Part shown: piece by piece, positions 9,135 through 20,805 of the stretch
Layout of the letters: each line of letters opens with the position of its first letter
Position numbering within the stretch: position 1 is the first letter of the stretch
NCBI GenBank assembly: GCA_947632515.1
Contig: CANRPO010000001.1
Span: 1-64,000, forward strand
Source of the DNA: an uncultured Lachnospiraceae bacterium
GTDB taxonomy: Bacteria; Bacillota; Clostridia; Lachnospirales; Lachnospiraceae
Direction: 5' to 3'
DNA: 64,000 bases
Notes under the pieces: generated by a model
Told to the model about the DNA's origin: nothing
Databases searched by the model: none
What the model saw: the letters and a program-made list of their open reading frames with translations, nothing else
Translations under genes and position numbers: made by a program

Positions 9135-9152
9135 ATCCGTTCCTTTTTAAGT

Positions 9153-9260
9153 CTATGACCCTTTATTCTCGCGTAATGCAAGCATACTGCTAAACCACAG
9201 CGCCATGCTCTCGCTCATCAGGCCGTTGGTAAATGCCAACCGAAACGGGACATCCGGCAT
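9153..9260 (-). other. Possible 35-codon small ORF continuing in frame after the MBL stop
   Basis: Two codons after the TAA of the metallo-hydrolase gene, the same frame gives an ATG (9260) and 35 sense codons starting MPDVPFRLAFTNGLMSESM and ending at 9153. No convincing ribosome-binding site precedes it. It may be a separate peptide, a former C-terminal extension cut off by a nonsense mutation, or chance. No family recognised. Confidence 0.25.
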
Positions 9261-9266
9261 CCTGAA

Positions 9267-10133
9267 TTATGTGTTCTGCTTTGGCAACCGGACAGTCCGA
9301 GCTTTTTCCTCGGTGTCATCCGATTCGTCATAGCCGTCATACGGAGCGGCGGGATCATGTGGCTTTTGTCTGCACCAGGCGTTACAAACCTTGTCCTTGT
9401 GGGCAAAGGCAAAGTCCATATTGTCCGTCCACCCGGTATGGCCGGTGACAATGATGGGATTCAGGCCACGTCCCCGCAGTTTTTCCTCCAGCATCGCCAG
9501 AGAGCGGATGGCCAGTTTGTTGTCCTCCGCCAACATATTGATGAAACTCCTGCCGCCATCCGCCCCAAACCAGATCGTATCCCCGGTGAAAAGGTAACTA
9601 TCATCAATGAGATATACCAGATGCCCCCAGGTGTGGCCGGGAACCAGGAAACACTCGATTTTTATATCTCCAATCGTGAAAACCTGACCGTCTTTCAAAA
9701 GTTTTTTCTTATTTTCGATTTTCACCATTGGGAGTTTATATAGGCCCCCAAACACCCGGCGACGCTTTTCCCCGGTAAGATAGCGGTTTTCTTCTTCCCC
9801 AATGTAAAGAGTGGCACTTCGGAACAAGCCTTCACTGTCTGTTTCTACTGCTCCCACATGGTCGGTATCCTGATGGGTAATCAAGATGTGCTGAATAGAA
9901 GCGGGGTTCAAATCCAGCCAGCCCATTTTTTCTTTTAGACGAGGATAGTTGTAACCCGCGTCGATCATAATGGTAATGCCATTCTTGGTATAGAAGAAAA
10001 TATTTGCTACATATTCCCGGACACAGCTCACACGCTCGTCAATGCGGCCTGTGTTCAACGGCTTAAAGATTTCTTTTCCCCGATAAACAAGGGACATAGA
10101 TTTTTCTTGAAATTCTGATGCCTGTCTGGACAT
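9267..10133 (-). CDS. MBL-fold metallo-hydrolase
   Basis: A 288-residue metallo-beta-lactamase-fold protein. Fold hallmarks include IMIDAG (residue ~60), THQDTDHVG (~86-94), LVPGHTWGH and FTGDTIWFG. The usual metal motif HxHxDH is here HQDTDH (87-92), so the second histidine is replaced by aspartate, implying altered metal binding or a subfamily trait. The ATG at 10133 is chosen because GGAGG lies at the end of the preceding methyltransferase gene; the frame extends further upstream but overlaps that gene. Only two bases separate it from the methyltransferase stop, so they are co-translated. Substrate unknown. Confidence 0.85.
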   Translation of the reverse strand: MSRQASEFQEKSMSLVYRGKEIFKPLNTGRIDERVSCVREYVANIFFYTKNGITIMIDAGYNYPRLKEKMGWLDLNPASIQHILITHQDTDHVGAVETDSEGLFRSATLYIGEEENRYLTGEKRRRVFGGLYKLPMVKIENKKKLLKDGQVFTIGDIKIECFLVPGHTWGHLVYLIDDSYLFTGDTIWFGADGGRSFINMLAEDNKLAIRSLAMLEEKLRGRGLNPIIVTGHTGWTDNMDFAFAHKDKVCNAWCRQKPHDPAAPYDGYDESDDTEEKARTVRLPKQNT

Positions 10134-10135
10134 AA

Positions 10136-10753
10136 TTACCTCCGTAATGCGTCTCGGACGCACTCCACATAAACGATGGCGATAGGTCTTGCCTGCATTT
10201 CCCGGCTGTGCAGGATCTCCCAGCCGTTTTGTTTTAGAAAATCCTGGTATCCCGTCGCACTCCACTGATGCTCAAAGGAAATCCCTGCAATCTGCAAAAT
10301 CTTTGACCAGACGCGGCTGATGAAAGTCCCTTTGTGCGCCACAAAATTCGGTGCAATCAGAATCCCATCCGATTTCAGCACCCGGTCTATTTCAGAAAGA
10401 GCTTTTTCCGGATTCGGCATCACATGAAGTGCGTTAGCAATGAGGACAACATCGAAAGAATCGTCCTTATATGGGAGTGCGGTTGCATCGGCCACTTCAA
10501 AGATAAGATTTTTCGGATATACGCCCTTTTTTGCTTCTGCGATCATGCCGTCAGAGTAGTCAGTCGCAATCATCTTTTTTGCGGCATCTGCTACATGCTT
10601 GGCAAGCAACCCCGGCCCAGTGGCGATTTCCAAAACCTCTTTGTCCGCTATGATTTGTGAAATACGGTCATACATATACTGATAGACCTTTTTATCCGCG
10701 CGCATGGCCCGTTCATAAATTGGCGCATATAAGTCCCAAATTTTCTTGTTCAT
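10136..10753 (-). CDS. Class I SAM-dependent methyltransferase
   Basis: A 205-residue Rossmann-fold methyltransferase: motif I VLEIATGPGLLAKHV, the acidic residue at ATDYSDGM, and the FDVVLIANALHVMPNPEKAL segment typical of UbiE/Methyltransf_11 proteins. The start at 10753 (MNKKIWDLYAPIYE) matches the family N-terminus and has a weak AAGAGA upstream; a GTG at 10786 would add 11 residues and is possible. It lies between the alpha/beta hydrolase and the MBL protein with tight spacing on both sides, so it belongs to one transcript. The methyl acceptor, probably a small molecule, is unknown. Confidence 0.85.
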   Translation of the reverse strand: MNKKIWDLYAPIYERAMRADKKVYQYMYDRISQIIADKEVLEIATGPGLLAKHVADAAKKMIATDYSDGMIAEAKKGVYPKNLIFEVADATALPYKDDSFDVVLIANALHVMPNPEKALSEIDRVLKSDGILIAPNFVAHKGTFISRVWSKILQIAGISFEHQWSATGYQDFLKQNGWEILHSREMQARPIAIVYVECVRDALRR

Positions 10754-10794
10754 AATGATTCTCTTATGTTCTACATCCCATTGCACAATTCATC

Positions 10795-11709
10795 TCACCA
10801 GACCCCTTTCCAGAACGCCAGCGTCTTTTCAAAGGCGTCCATGTCGCTCTCCCAGCATTGCTCCGGGTATTTCCGCTCTACCTGGAACATGACAGTGGAC
10901 CGTGACGTCACCGGGACAAGCATATGACTGGCGTATTCGTAGCTGACGCACTTGTAGGGATGGGCGAAGTTCTTCTCCTTCAGCCGCGCCTTGATTTTCT
11001 CCGCCGACAGCTCAGAGGGCCACATGGCGTCATGTTCCGGGTAGAGCAGCAGCACCGGACCATTGATGTTTTCTACCTTGATCTGCGCCTCCTCCGGGGC
11101 GTTCCGCACCGCGTCCTCGTAGCAAGAGCGCAGGCAGACGCTCCGCTCCCGCAGGCTGTCCCAGAGAATAGCAGACTTAGAAGCCTTCAGTCTTGCCCAA
11201 GGCAGATCTTTTCCACGCCAGCTAAAGGCAGAACACTCTAGCTGCCGGATGCCTTTTTTCTTCACAAAGCCCTGCCCGCAGATGTTCGTCGGGCACACTG
11301 CCGTCACGCAGGAGATCAGTTCCGGCATCAGGCTACCAGCCAGCAACGCCAGTTCCGCGCCCATGGAGATCCCCCACAGACCGATCTTTTCAAAACTGTG
11401 CTCTCGCAGCCACAGAACGGCTTTTTCTACCGATTCTACCGGAATTTTTTCAAAGCCGTCCGGCAGACCGGGTTCGTTCCAATACGCCAAGGCCAATATT
11501 GTCATCCCGCGCTTTACATACTGCTCCGCAACCAGCTTCGTGAGATTGTAAATTCCATCGCTGCCGCCGAACATAATGACGGCCTTGCCGGGGTATCCAT
11601 CGCGCTCTGGCTGATACAGCGCGCCGATAAAGCCGTCCTTTTTCAATGTGAACTCTGTTTTCGGCATCAGGGTCAGCCTCTCCCGCGCCCGTTCCGCATT
11701 CGTTTTCAT
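10795..11709 (-). CDS. Alpha/beta hydrolase, acyl-CoA thioesterase/BAAT C-terminal type
   Basis: A 304-residue alpha/beta hydrolase resembling the C-terminal catalytic domain of bile acid-CoA:amino acid N-acyltransferases and acyl-CoA thioesterases. The nucleophile elbow is GISMGAE, the acid probably the Asp in YPEHDAMWPS, and the histidine lies in YASHMLVP. The N-terminal accumulation domain of full BAAT proteins is missing, as usual in bacterial homologues. It is the first enzyme of the cluster, about 110 bases downstream of a TetR gene and behind a GTTAG-N6-CTAAC palindrome. A thioester or ester hydrolase role is likely; the substrate is not evident. Confidence 0.85.
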   Translation of the reverse strand: MKTNAERARERLTLMPKTEFTLKKDGFIGALYQPERDGYPGKAVIMFGGSDGIYNLTKLVAEQYVKRGMTILALAYWNEPGLPDGFEKIPVESVEKAVLWLREHSFEKIGLWGISMGAELALLAGSLMPELISCVTAVCPTNICGQGFVKKKGIRQLECSAFSWRGKDLPWARLKASKSAILWDSLRERSVCLRSCYEDAVRNAPEEAQIKVENINGPVLLLYPEHDAMWPSELSAEKIKARLKEKNFAHPYKCVSYEYASHMLVPVTSRSTVMFQVERKYPEQCWESDMDAFEKTLAFWKGVW

Positions 11710-11747
11710 TGCCGATCACCCATCCCTTCATTTGAAATTGCCCATAA

Positions 11748-11769
11748 GTTAGCAGCGCCTAACCGTTAG
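11748..11769. promoter_or_regulatory. GTTAG-N6-CTAAC operator-like palindrome upstream of the enzyme cluster
   Basis: GTTAG-CAGCGC-CTAAC (11748-11763) runs directly into CGTTAG, giving three half-sites in 22 bases. It lies 39-60 bases before the alpha/beta hydrolase start and matches the layout of the palindrome at 7428-7443. Binding by the neighbouring TetR protein is inferred. Confidence 0.6.
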
Positions 11770-11773
11770 TCTT

Positions 11774-11808
11774 AAAGAAAACCGCTCCGCCGAGCGGCCT
11801 TCTTTTTT
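11774..11808. terminator. Bidirectional-looking terminator between TetR and the enzyme cluster
   Basis: CCGCTC (11782-11787) pairs with GAGCGG (11792-11797). The stem extends through AAGAA/TTCTT, giving T-runs on both strands. It would end the minus-strand TetR transcript 11 bases past its stop and separate it from the enzyme genes, which then need their own promoter near the palindrome. Confidence 0.65.
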
Positions 11809-11818
11809 GAAACAACGC

Positions 11819-12403
11819 TTATTGAAATAAGCGACCACAAGCGCCATAGACAAGTGTACGAAGTACCTCCGGGTACAAATTTTCGATTTCCTCCCGATGG
11901 GAAATCGTCAAAAAGAGTCCGCGCACCGTTGCGGCAGTGAGATCAATGCCTCCAACCGGATTCAGATCCGTATCAACGAGGATTTCCTTAATATGCGTCT
12001 CGTCGCTATGGTAGTGCTTTTCCTGAATCTCTGTCGGAATCTTGCGGAGAAGGTGAGGCACATCCCGTTCCATAAAGTCCATCATGCCGCTTTCTTCCAT
12101 TTTGCTGCAGGCAGTAAGGACAGCCTGAGCCACACGCTCTGCAGGAGGCAAATTTGCGTTTTGCCACAGAACTTCCGCCGACGCCTGATAGATTTCCGTG
12201 TGCATATCCTCCAGCAATTCAAAAAACAATGCTTCTTTGGAAGGATAGAACTTGTAAAACGCACCCTTTGAAATATCCGCAGCCAACGCCAACTGATCTA
12301 CCGAAGTCTTTCTGACACCAGTGGTCACAGCAAACTGCCGCGCAGCCTCTTTCAGCTTTGTTTTGATAATCTGAACCTCCTGCTCTGTAAACGCTGTTGC
12401 CAT
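11819..12403 (-). CDS. TetR/AcrR-family transcriptional regulator
   Basis: A 194-residue TetR-type regulator: helix-turn-helix at about residues 30-55 (TSVDQLALAADISKGAFYKFY) and a helical ligand-binding C-terminus. The ATG at 12403 is preferred, with AGGCGG upstream; the longer frame to 12439 overlaps the promoter. It heads the cluster of hydrolase, methyltransferase, MBL and ATC-hydrolase-like genes and is the natural candidate to bind the GTTAG-N6-CTAAC site downstream. It is clearly different from the TetR protein at 7.5-8.1 kb. Confidence 0.88.
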   Translation of the reverse strand: MATAFTEQEVQIIKTKLKEAARQFAVTTGVRKTSVDQLALAADISKGAFYKFYPSKEALFFELLEDMHTEIYQASAEVLWQNANLPPAERVAQAVLTACSKMEESGMMDFMERDVPHLLRKIPTEIQEKHYHSDETHIKEILVDTDLNPVGGIDLTAATVRGLFLTISHREEIENLYPEVLRTLVYGACGRLFQ

Positions 12404-12445
12404 GTAATTACCGCCTGACTGAATTGGAATTTTGGTCACACATTC

Positions 12446-12473
12446 ATTATGAGGTTTTTTGTGGTTTTGTCAA
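12446..12473 (-). promoter_or_regulatory. SigA promoter for the second TetR gene
   Basis: On the minus strand, TTGACA (12468-12473) and CATAAT (12446-12451) are separated by 16 bases, about 43 bases upstream of the chosen ATG. No strong palindrome overlaps it. The rest of 12474-12591 shows no feature. Confidence 0.6.
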
Positions 12474-12591
12474 GAGACCGTAACAGTTTTCCGCACAGTT
12501 TTTGTCTTAAACTGGCGCCCATCCTATAAATTTCTACATGAAAGGAAACGATCAGGCACACGATCTACATACCTTCATGAAATATGTTTTG

Positions 12592-13076
12592 TCAGAATTC
12601 TAAAATGCGAACAGTTACGCCTACTTTGCCGGCATAATCGAGCGTATTTTTTATACCACCTTTTTCTCCACTAAAAACGGCAATTACCCGTTCTGAGCAA
12701 TTTACCATCCAGCGATTGCGTTCTTGAAAAGAAGTATAAGTAAATTGCGGTTGAAATACCTTTGACCCGTCGGCGTTGGCAAGAATATTTCGATATAAAT
12801 TTTGCCAAGACTCTGACCATTTTTTCTCAAAACTCTCATATGGAATAGCACAGAAAAGTGAGATTGATGGGTTTGTTTCTCTTCGTTCTAATACTAACTC
12901 GGCTGCCCATAGATCAACGCCAAACGCCATCCCTGTAATAAATCCTGTGATGCCATCGGCAATGGCCTATCAACTTCGGTCGCCAATGCCTCTTTGATTG
13001 TCGCGGAATCAGCCGTCAGCTTTTCAGGACGATGACCGGCAAAGCAACATCTGTGAATTTTAAGTTCTTGACTCAT
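12592..13076 (-). pseudogene. DUF1273/SLOG (YpsA-like) protein, single-base frameshift
   Basis: The N-terminal frame begins CCFAGHRPEKL, the start signature of DUF1273 proteins (SLOG superfamily, proposed nucleotide or ligand sensors), and reads to EVDRPLPMASQ. The correct sequence (AIADGITGFITGMAFGVDL) is in the next frame and continues through VIAVFSGEKGGIKNTLDYA to the stop at 12592. One base is missing near 12962-12970. It is either a recent inactivating mutation or a sequencing error. With one base restored the protein would be about 160 residues. Confidence 0.8.
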
Positions 13077-13159
13077 AGATACTCCCGAGGAAAATCGTCT
13101 CGTCTTTCAGAGCGTAACTTCTCAACCGCATATTTCAACCATTCTTGCCAGCCTGTACT
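13073..13159 (-). pseudogene. C-terminal remnant of a gene upstream of the DUF1273 gene
   Basis: A frame open only from 13159 to 13073 encodes the protein-like tail WQEWLKYAVEKLRSERRDD then FPREYL. Its TGA overlaps the DUF1273 ATG (ATGA), as in a coupled operon. The bases before it contain a stop, so the front of the gene is lost. I do not recognise the family with confidence. Confidence 0.4.
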
Positions 13160-13205
13160 TCACTTTTGCATAGGGAAGGGCAGAAACCTTGAAAACCGCG
13201 CGTCC

Positions 13206-13919
13206 TCAATGGCCGTGCGGTTTCTGTTCAATATCCTCGCCCAACAGATCGGCGCGGACAAGAAAGATAAAAGCAGCCAGCATGGGAAGTAACGCGAGCC
13301 AGATCGAGCGCGCCGCCATGGACGTACAGACGAACGCCATGATAACGCCGCCGCCAAAGAAAAAAAGAATCATCCTGAAGTGCTTCACGGCACGGCCAAA
13401 AACTTTAATGTCCTTCTTTTTCAGCACCTCGGCGATTCCGATTCCAAACTGCCTGATATGATTCGTCACAAACGTTGTCGCCATGGGAATACCCTCCGCC
13501 TGGCGAAATGTATTGTACTGCATCGAGCAGATAAAATTTATCAAAACCTGCGCAATCTGCGGAGGATAGCTTAACGGCAGCCAGCCGATCGCAAAAATGA
13601 CGATCATTTCAAATCCGATCAGGTAGGTATCCCAACGCAAAAAGTGAATATGCCTTACCTTTTTCGGCAGAAATTCGGATAATAACGCCCCGCTGGTGTA
13701 CGCGGATATGGGGATCAGATAGTAAAGCCCCTGTTTAAAATTGCCTTGTCCGAATGCAACCGCCATAAGCACGACATTGGCCGTCTGGGCGTTGCAAAAG
13801 ACTCCTCCCCGCAGACTGAGCGTATAGGCGCCAAGCATCCCCGCCGCCATGATAAGCAGTTCAAATATAAAATACCGCTCACATGTCAGATACAAATGCT
13901 GATTGGATTCGCTGTCCAT
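13206..13919 (-). CDS. YoaK family (DUF1275) membrane protein
   Basis: A 237-residue integral membrane protein with about six hydrophobic segments. It has the DUF1275 pattern: an N-terminal GMLGAYTLSLRGGVFCNAQTANVV (glycine-rich first helix followed by the conserved QTGN-like QTAN) and a central CSMQYNTFRQAEGIPMATTFVT. Function is unknown; relatives are predicted permeases. It starts at an ATG preceded by TAGGAGG and ends HGH. It sits alone on the minus strand between the HEPN/MNT pair and the broken DUF1273 gene. Confidence 0.88.
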   Translation of the reverse strand: MDSESNQHLYLTCERYFIFELLIMAAGMLGAYTLSLRGGVFCNAQTANVVLMAVAFGQGNFKQGLYYLIPISAYTSGALLSEFLPKKVRHIHFLRWDTYLIGFEMIVIFAIGWLPLSYPPQIAQVLINFICSMQYNTFRQAEGIPMATTFVTNHIRQFGIGIAEVLKKKDIKVFGRAVKHFRMILFFFGGGVIMAFVCTSMAARSIWLALLPMLAAFIFLVRADLLGEDIEQKPHGH

Positions 13920-14084
13920 TGAGATCCTCCTAAAACAGCACAGAATACAGAACTTGCGGAATTATCATAGCGCACAGGGAAAATGTTGTCAAGGTCAGAA
14001 AACAGTCCGTGTGCCGATCAAAGCGCCCGTCACAACAATACCGGTTTCAGCCAAAAAAATTAAAGGCGTATTTTCTTCCTTTTG

Positions 14085-14504
14085 TTATTCCGCTTCGCCC
14101 ATACTATTTTTGCAATATGTTTCAACCATTCTTATCAATTCTTCTGCTGTATCTGTCAATTCCTGTGTTTCCTTTTTGTCTGCTATATAGAAATCATCAT
14201 AATCGCTTGCATGCCGAATTTCTTCTGCACGTGAAATTTTTCTGCCTATATCCCTCGGAAAAATCTCCGTTTTTACATAATCCCTGTTAAAGTTCGCTAT
14301 TGCATCTTTGTGTTTTTTATATGCTTTTCCGTCCAACGCATGAACCGCTGATATAGCATGAAAAATAGCATAATAAGCTCTGTTGTTTGCAGCTCTGTAT
14401 TCCTTGGATTGCATCAATGATTTTGCAACTCTCAAATCGCTTTCTGCGGTTTCCAATCGGTATTTCATCAAGTCTGTTTTATTTCCCTCATTATGCTGCT
14501 TCAT
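14085..14504 (-). CDS. HEPN-domain toxin of a HEPN/MNT pair
   Basis: A 139-residue all-helical HEPN protein, likely a ribonuclease. The expected Arg-X4-6-His motif is present as R92-x5-H98 in SRAEEIRHASDYDDFY, with a nearby Tyr102, and NRAYYAIFHAISAV is the usual helix 2 segment. The spacing differs from the R-x4-H-x-Y motif of well-studied HepT toxins. The ATG overlaps the end of the nucleotidyltransferase gene by 14 bases, with GAGAAGGGA upstream, so the two are translationally coupled. Intact and presumably functional. Confidence 0.85.
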   Translation of the reverse strand: MKQHNEGNKTDLMKYRLETAESDLRVAKSLMQSKEYRAANNRAYYAIFHAISAVHALDGKAYKKHKDAIANFNRDYVKTEIFPRDIGRKISRAEEIRHASDYDDFYIADKKETQELTDTAEELIRMVETYCKNSMGEAE

Positions 14505-14832
14505 ACAGTTTTATCCCTTCTCTCTCTACATTTGCATAAAACGGATATGCATTTAACCAATATCTGAAATGTTCCCGGCATTTCGCAATTGGTTTAATAT
14601 CCACATCATGATCCATATTAAAATCATAAGTCATATACGAAAGCTCGCGTCCAAAGTTCTTAATTTCCGGATCATCTATATCCAGCAAGATCATAATATC
14701 AATGTCCGAATCCTCGCTATAATCTCCTCGCGCATAAGAGCCATACAATATAACTGTCTTTAAATGAGAGCCATAGATTCCCTTTATTTTATTTACATAT
14801 TGTTTCAACAAATCATCTACCCTGATCGGCAT
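14491..14832 (-). CDS. Minimal nucleotidyltransferase (MNT) antitoxin partner
   Basis: A 113-residue protein with a pol-beta-type nucleotidyltransferase core. The motif GSYARGDYSEDSDID at residues 31-45 satisfies G-S-x10-D-x-D. In characterised HepT/MntA systems the partner transfers AMP to a tyrosine near the toxin active site; the same activity here is inference. It precedes and overlaps the HEPN gene on the minus strand and starts at an ATG with CAGGAGG upstream. The antitoxin-first order fits co-regulation. Confidence 0.85.
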   Translation of the reverse strand: MPIRVDDLLKQYVNKIKGIYGSHLKTVILYGSYARGDYSEDSDIDIMILLDIDDPEIKNFGRELSYMTYDFNMDHDVDIKPIAKCREHFRYWLNAYPFYANVEREGIKLYEAA

Positions 14833-15087
14833 ACTATTATCCCTCCTGTTTTTTCATGGATTTATATAAAATTGACTTGTCCGTCCTTTCATGCACCTTA
14901 CTTTACGTTATACTATACTGTCTATCTCTTTAAAGCGCAATACAAAACAATATAAAGCCATAAGTATTCTCAAAGCAAAATATAAATTCAATCTTATTTT
15001 GCAATCAAATTATACTCTCCTCTGCTATCAACATATTCCCTCCCATGGTCATTCCATAAGAACTTATTAAATTTTCCCACTCTCATT

Positions 15088-15143
15088 AAAAGAGGGCATC
15101 TCTCAAGTCATTCCAAATGACTTTTTGGGACACCCTCTTTTTT
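15088..15143. terminator. Nested hairpin terminator of gyrA
   Basis: AAAAGAGGG (15088-15096) pairs with CCCTCTTTT further right, enclosing an inner stem AAGTCATT/AATGACTT (15105-15112 and 15117-15124). It lies 18 bases past the gyrA stop, and T-runs flank the stem on both strands. The remaining 14833-15087 stretch is AT-rich with nothing else recognisable beyond the likely promoter region of the MNT gene. Confidence 0.75.
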
Positions 15144-15160
15144 CTAAACGCTGTACGCCG

Positions 15161-17728
15161 CTACTCTTCTTCCTCTTTCGGCAGCGTCACTTCCTTGCCG
15201 TCGTCATCGGGAAGACTGTACTTCTCATCCTCGGGAATATCCTCCATCGCGTCCTCGATATTCTCGAACTCCTGATTGCCGTCGCTGATCTTCTCACGAA
15301 CTTTTGCGATTTTCGCAACCTTCACATTGCTGTCCAGATTGATCATCTTGACGCCCGATGTGATCCTGCCGAGCGTGGAAATATCTTCCATGCGGAGCTG
15401 TATAATAATGCCTTCCGTCGTTATCATCATGATCTCGTGATCGTCGTTGACCGCTTTCACACCGACCACATCACCCGTCTTCTCCGTGATCTTATAGCAC
15501 TTCACGCCCTTGCCGCCGCGTTTTTGCACCGTAAACTCATCCAGATAGGTGCGCTTGCCCAATCCGTTCTCAGACACGATCAGGAGGGAATCTCCCTGAT
15601 GATCGAGCTGCATGCCGACGATCTCATCCCCGTCCGACAGATTCATGCCGATCACGCCCATGGAAGCGCGCCCCGTGGGACGCACGTCCGTCTCTTTGAA
15701 ACGGATACACATACCCAATTTCGTCACCAGAAAGATCTCTGTCTCATTGGAAGTCGTCTTCACCTCGATCAGCTCGTCGTCCTCGCGGAGATTGATGGCG
15801 ATCAGTCCATTCTTTCTTACATTGTTATACTCCATGACGGAGGTTTTCTTGACGATACCTTTCTTCGTCACCATGAAGAGGTTCTTGTCCTCCTCATACT
15901 CCTTGATCGGGATCATAGCAGAAATCTTTTCTCCCGGACTCAGCTGCAGGATATTGACGATGGCGATACCTCTGGAAGTCCGGCTCGACTCCGGGATCTC
16001 ATAGGCTTTCAGACGGTACACGCGCCCTAAATTGGTAAAGAACATCAGATAGTGATGTGTCGTCGTCATGAGAAGGTCTTCGATATAATCCTCCTCTATG
16101 GTCTGCATACCTTTGATGCCTTTGCCGCCGCGGTTCTGCGCCTTGAAATTGTCTACGGTCATACGTTTTACATAGCCGAGACTAGTCATGGCGATCACGG
16201 TATTCTCCCTCGGAATCAGATCTTCCATGTTAATGTCGTAGACGTCGAAACCGATCTGACTCCTTCTGTCGTCCCCATACTTTTCGGCGATCATGAGCAT
16301 CTCGTCCTTGATCACGCCGAGCAGCAGTTTCTCATCCGCAAGGATCGCTTTCAGTTCCGCTATCTTCGCCATCAATTCTTTATGTTCATTCTCAAGCTTT
16401 TCGCGCTCCAAACCTGTCAGCGCGCGCAGACGCATGTCCACGATGGCCTGCGCCTGCACGTCGGACAACTCGAAACGCTTGATCAGTCTGTCCTTTGCGA
16501 TCTGGGTTGTCTGGCTGTTTCTGATGATTTGGATAACTTCGTCGATATGATCCAAAGCGATGAGCAGACCCTGTAAAATATGGTCTCTCTCTTCCGCCTT
16601 GTTCAGATCGTACTTCGTTCTTCTCGTAACTACCTCTTCCTGATGCTCCAGATAATAGGTGAGCATATCGAGAAGATTCATGACTTTTGGCTCGTTGTTG
16701 ATCAGAGCCAGCATAATTACCCCGAAGGAATCCTGGAGCTGGGTATGCTTATACAACTGATTCAATATAACGTTGGCATTCGCGTCTTTTCGCAGTTCAA
16801 TAACGATCCTCGTGCCTTCACGGTTCGTCTCGTCGCGAAGATCTGTGATGCCATCGATCTTTTTCATTTTGACCAGATCGGCAATCTTCAGGATCAGATT
16901 CGCCTTGTTCACCATATAGGGAAGTTCCGAGACGATAATCTGAGACTTTCCGTTGGGAAGTGTCTCTATATCCGTCACGGCGCGCACACGGACTTTTCCC
17001 CGCCCCGTGCGGTAAGCCTCCTCCGCGCCTCTTGTTCCGAGAATGATCCCGCCTGTCGGAAAATCCGGCGCCTTGACGATATTTAAGATTTCTTCTATCT
17101 CTGTCTGTCTGTCTTCATTGATCCTGTTGTCAATGATCTTGACCACCGCGTTCGTCACTTCGCGCAGATTGTGCGGCGGAATATTGGTGGCCATGCCGAC
17201 GGCGATACCGGAGGTGCCGTTTACCAGAAGATTCGGGTATCGGCTCGGCAGTACGACAGGCTCCTTCTCCGTATCGTCAAAATTCGGAACAAAATCCACC
17301 GTATCTTTGTTGATGTCGGCGAGGAGTTCCATGGAGATCTTGCTCAGTCTCGCCTCCGTGTAACGCATCGCCGCAGCGCCGTCACCGTCCTCGGAACCGA
17401 AATTGCCGTGGCCGTCCACCAACGGATAACGGGTAGACCACTCCTGCGCCATATTGACCAAAGCCCCGTAGATAGAGCTGTCGCCATGAGGATGATATTT
17501 ACCCATCGTATCGCCGACGATACGGGCGCTCTTTCTGTGCGGCTTGTCCGGACCGTTATTCAGTTCGATCATGGAGTACAGGACGCGCCTCTGTACAGGT
17601 TTCAGACCGTCTCTCACATCGGGGAGCGCACGGGCGGCGATAACGCTCATGGCATAGTCGATGTAGGAGTCCTCCATTTTTTTCTTGAGATCTACTTCTT
17701 CGATCTTGTCAAATATTCTATCATCCAT
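15161..17728 (-). CDS. gyrA: DNA gyrase subunit A
   Basis: An 855-residue GyrA, the DNA cleavage and rejoining subunit of gyrase, which introduces negative supercoils using ATP hydrolysed by GyrB. Catalytic Tyr123 lies in [11 protein letters not shown]. The quinolone-resistance region reads [12 protein letters not shown] (79-90), with Ser84 retained and Gly88 at the position equivalent to E. coli Asp87. Six beta-pinwheel repeats fill the C-terminal third, and the GyrA-box QNRGGKG is present, so it is gyrase rather than topoisomerase IV. An acidic tail follows. It lies 45 bases after gyrB. Confidence 0.98.
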   Translation of the reverse strand: MDDRIFDKIEEVDLKKKMEDSYIDYAMSVIAARALPDVRDGLKPVQRRVLYSMIELNNGPDKPHRKSARIVGDTMGKYHPHGDSSIYGALVNMAQEWSTRYPLVDGHGNFGSEDGDGAAAMRYTEARLSKISMELLADINKDTVDFVPNFDDTEKEPVVLPSRYPNLLVNGTSGIAVGMATNIPPHNLREVTNAVVKIIDNRINEDRQTEIEEILNIVKAPDFPTGGIILGTRGAEEAYRTGRGKVRVRAVTDIETLPNGKSQIIVSELPYMVNKANLILKIADLVKMKKIDGITDLRDETNREGTRIVIELRKDANANVILNQLYKHTQLQDSFGVIMLALINNEPKVMNLLDMLTYYLEHQEEVVTRRTKYDLNKAEERDHILQGLLIALDHIDEVIQIIRNSQTTQIAKDRLIKRFELSDVQAQAIVDMRLRALTGLEREKLENEHKELMAKIAELKAILADEKLLLGVIKDEMLMIAEKYGDDRRSQIGFDVYDINMEDLIPRENTVIAMTSLGYVKRMTVDNFKAQNRGGKGIKGMQTIEEDYIEDLLMTTTHHYLMFFTNLGRVYRLKAYEIPESSRTSRGIAIVNILQLSPGEKISAMIPIKEYEEDKNLFMVTKKGIVKKTSVMEYNNVRKNGLIAINLREDDELIEVKTTSNETEIFLVTKLGMCIRFKETDVRPTGRASMGVIGMNLSDGDEIVGMQLDHQGDSLLIVSENGLGKRTYLDEFTVQKRGGKGVKCYKITEKTGDVVGVKAVNDDHEIMMITTEGIIIQLRMEDISTLGRITSGVKMINLDSNVKVAKIAKVREKISDGNQEFENIEDAMEDIPEDEKYSLPDDDGKEVTLPKEEEE

Positions 17729-17773
17729 TTTATATCATGTACCTTTCTGACCGGACGGAGTTGCGGTGGATCA

Positions 17774-20804
<3,031 letters not shown>

Positions 20805-20805
<1 letters not shown>

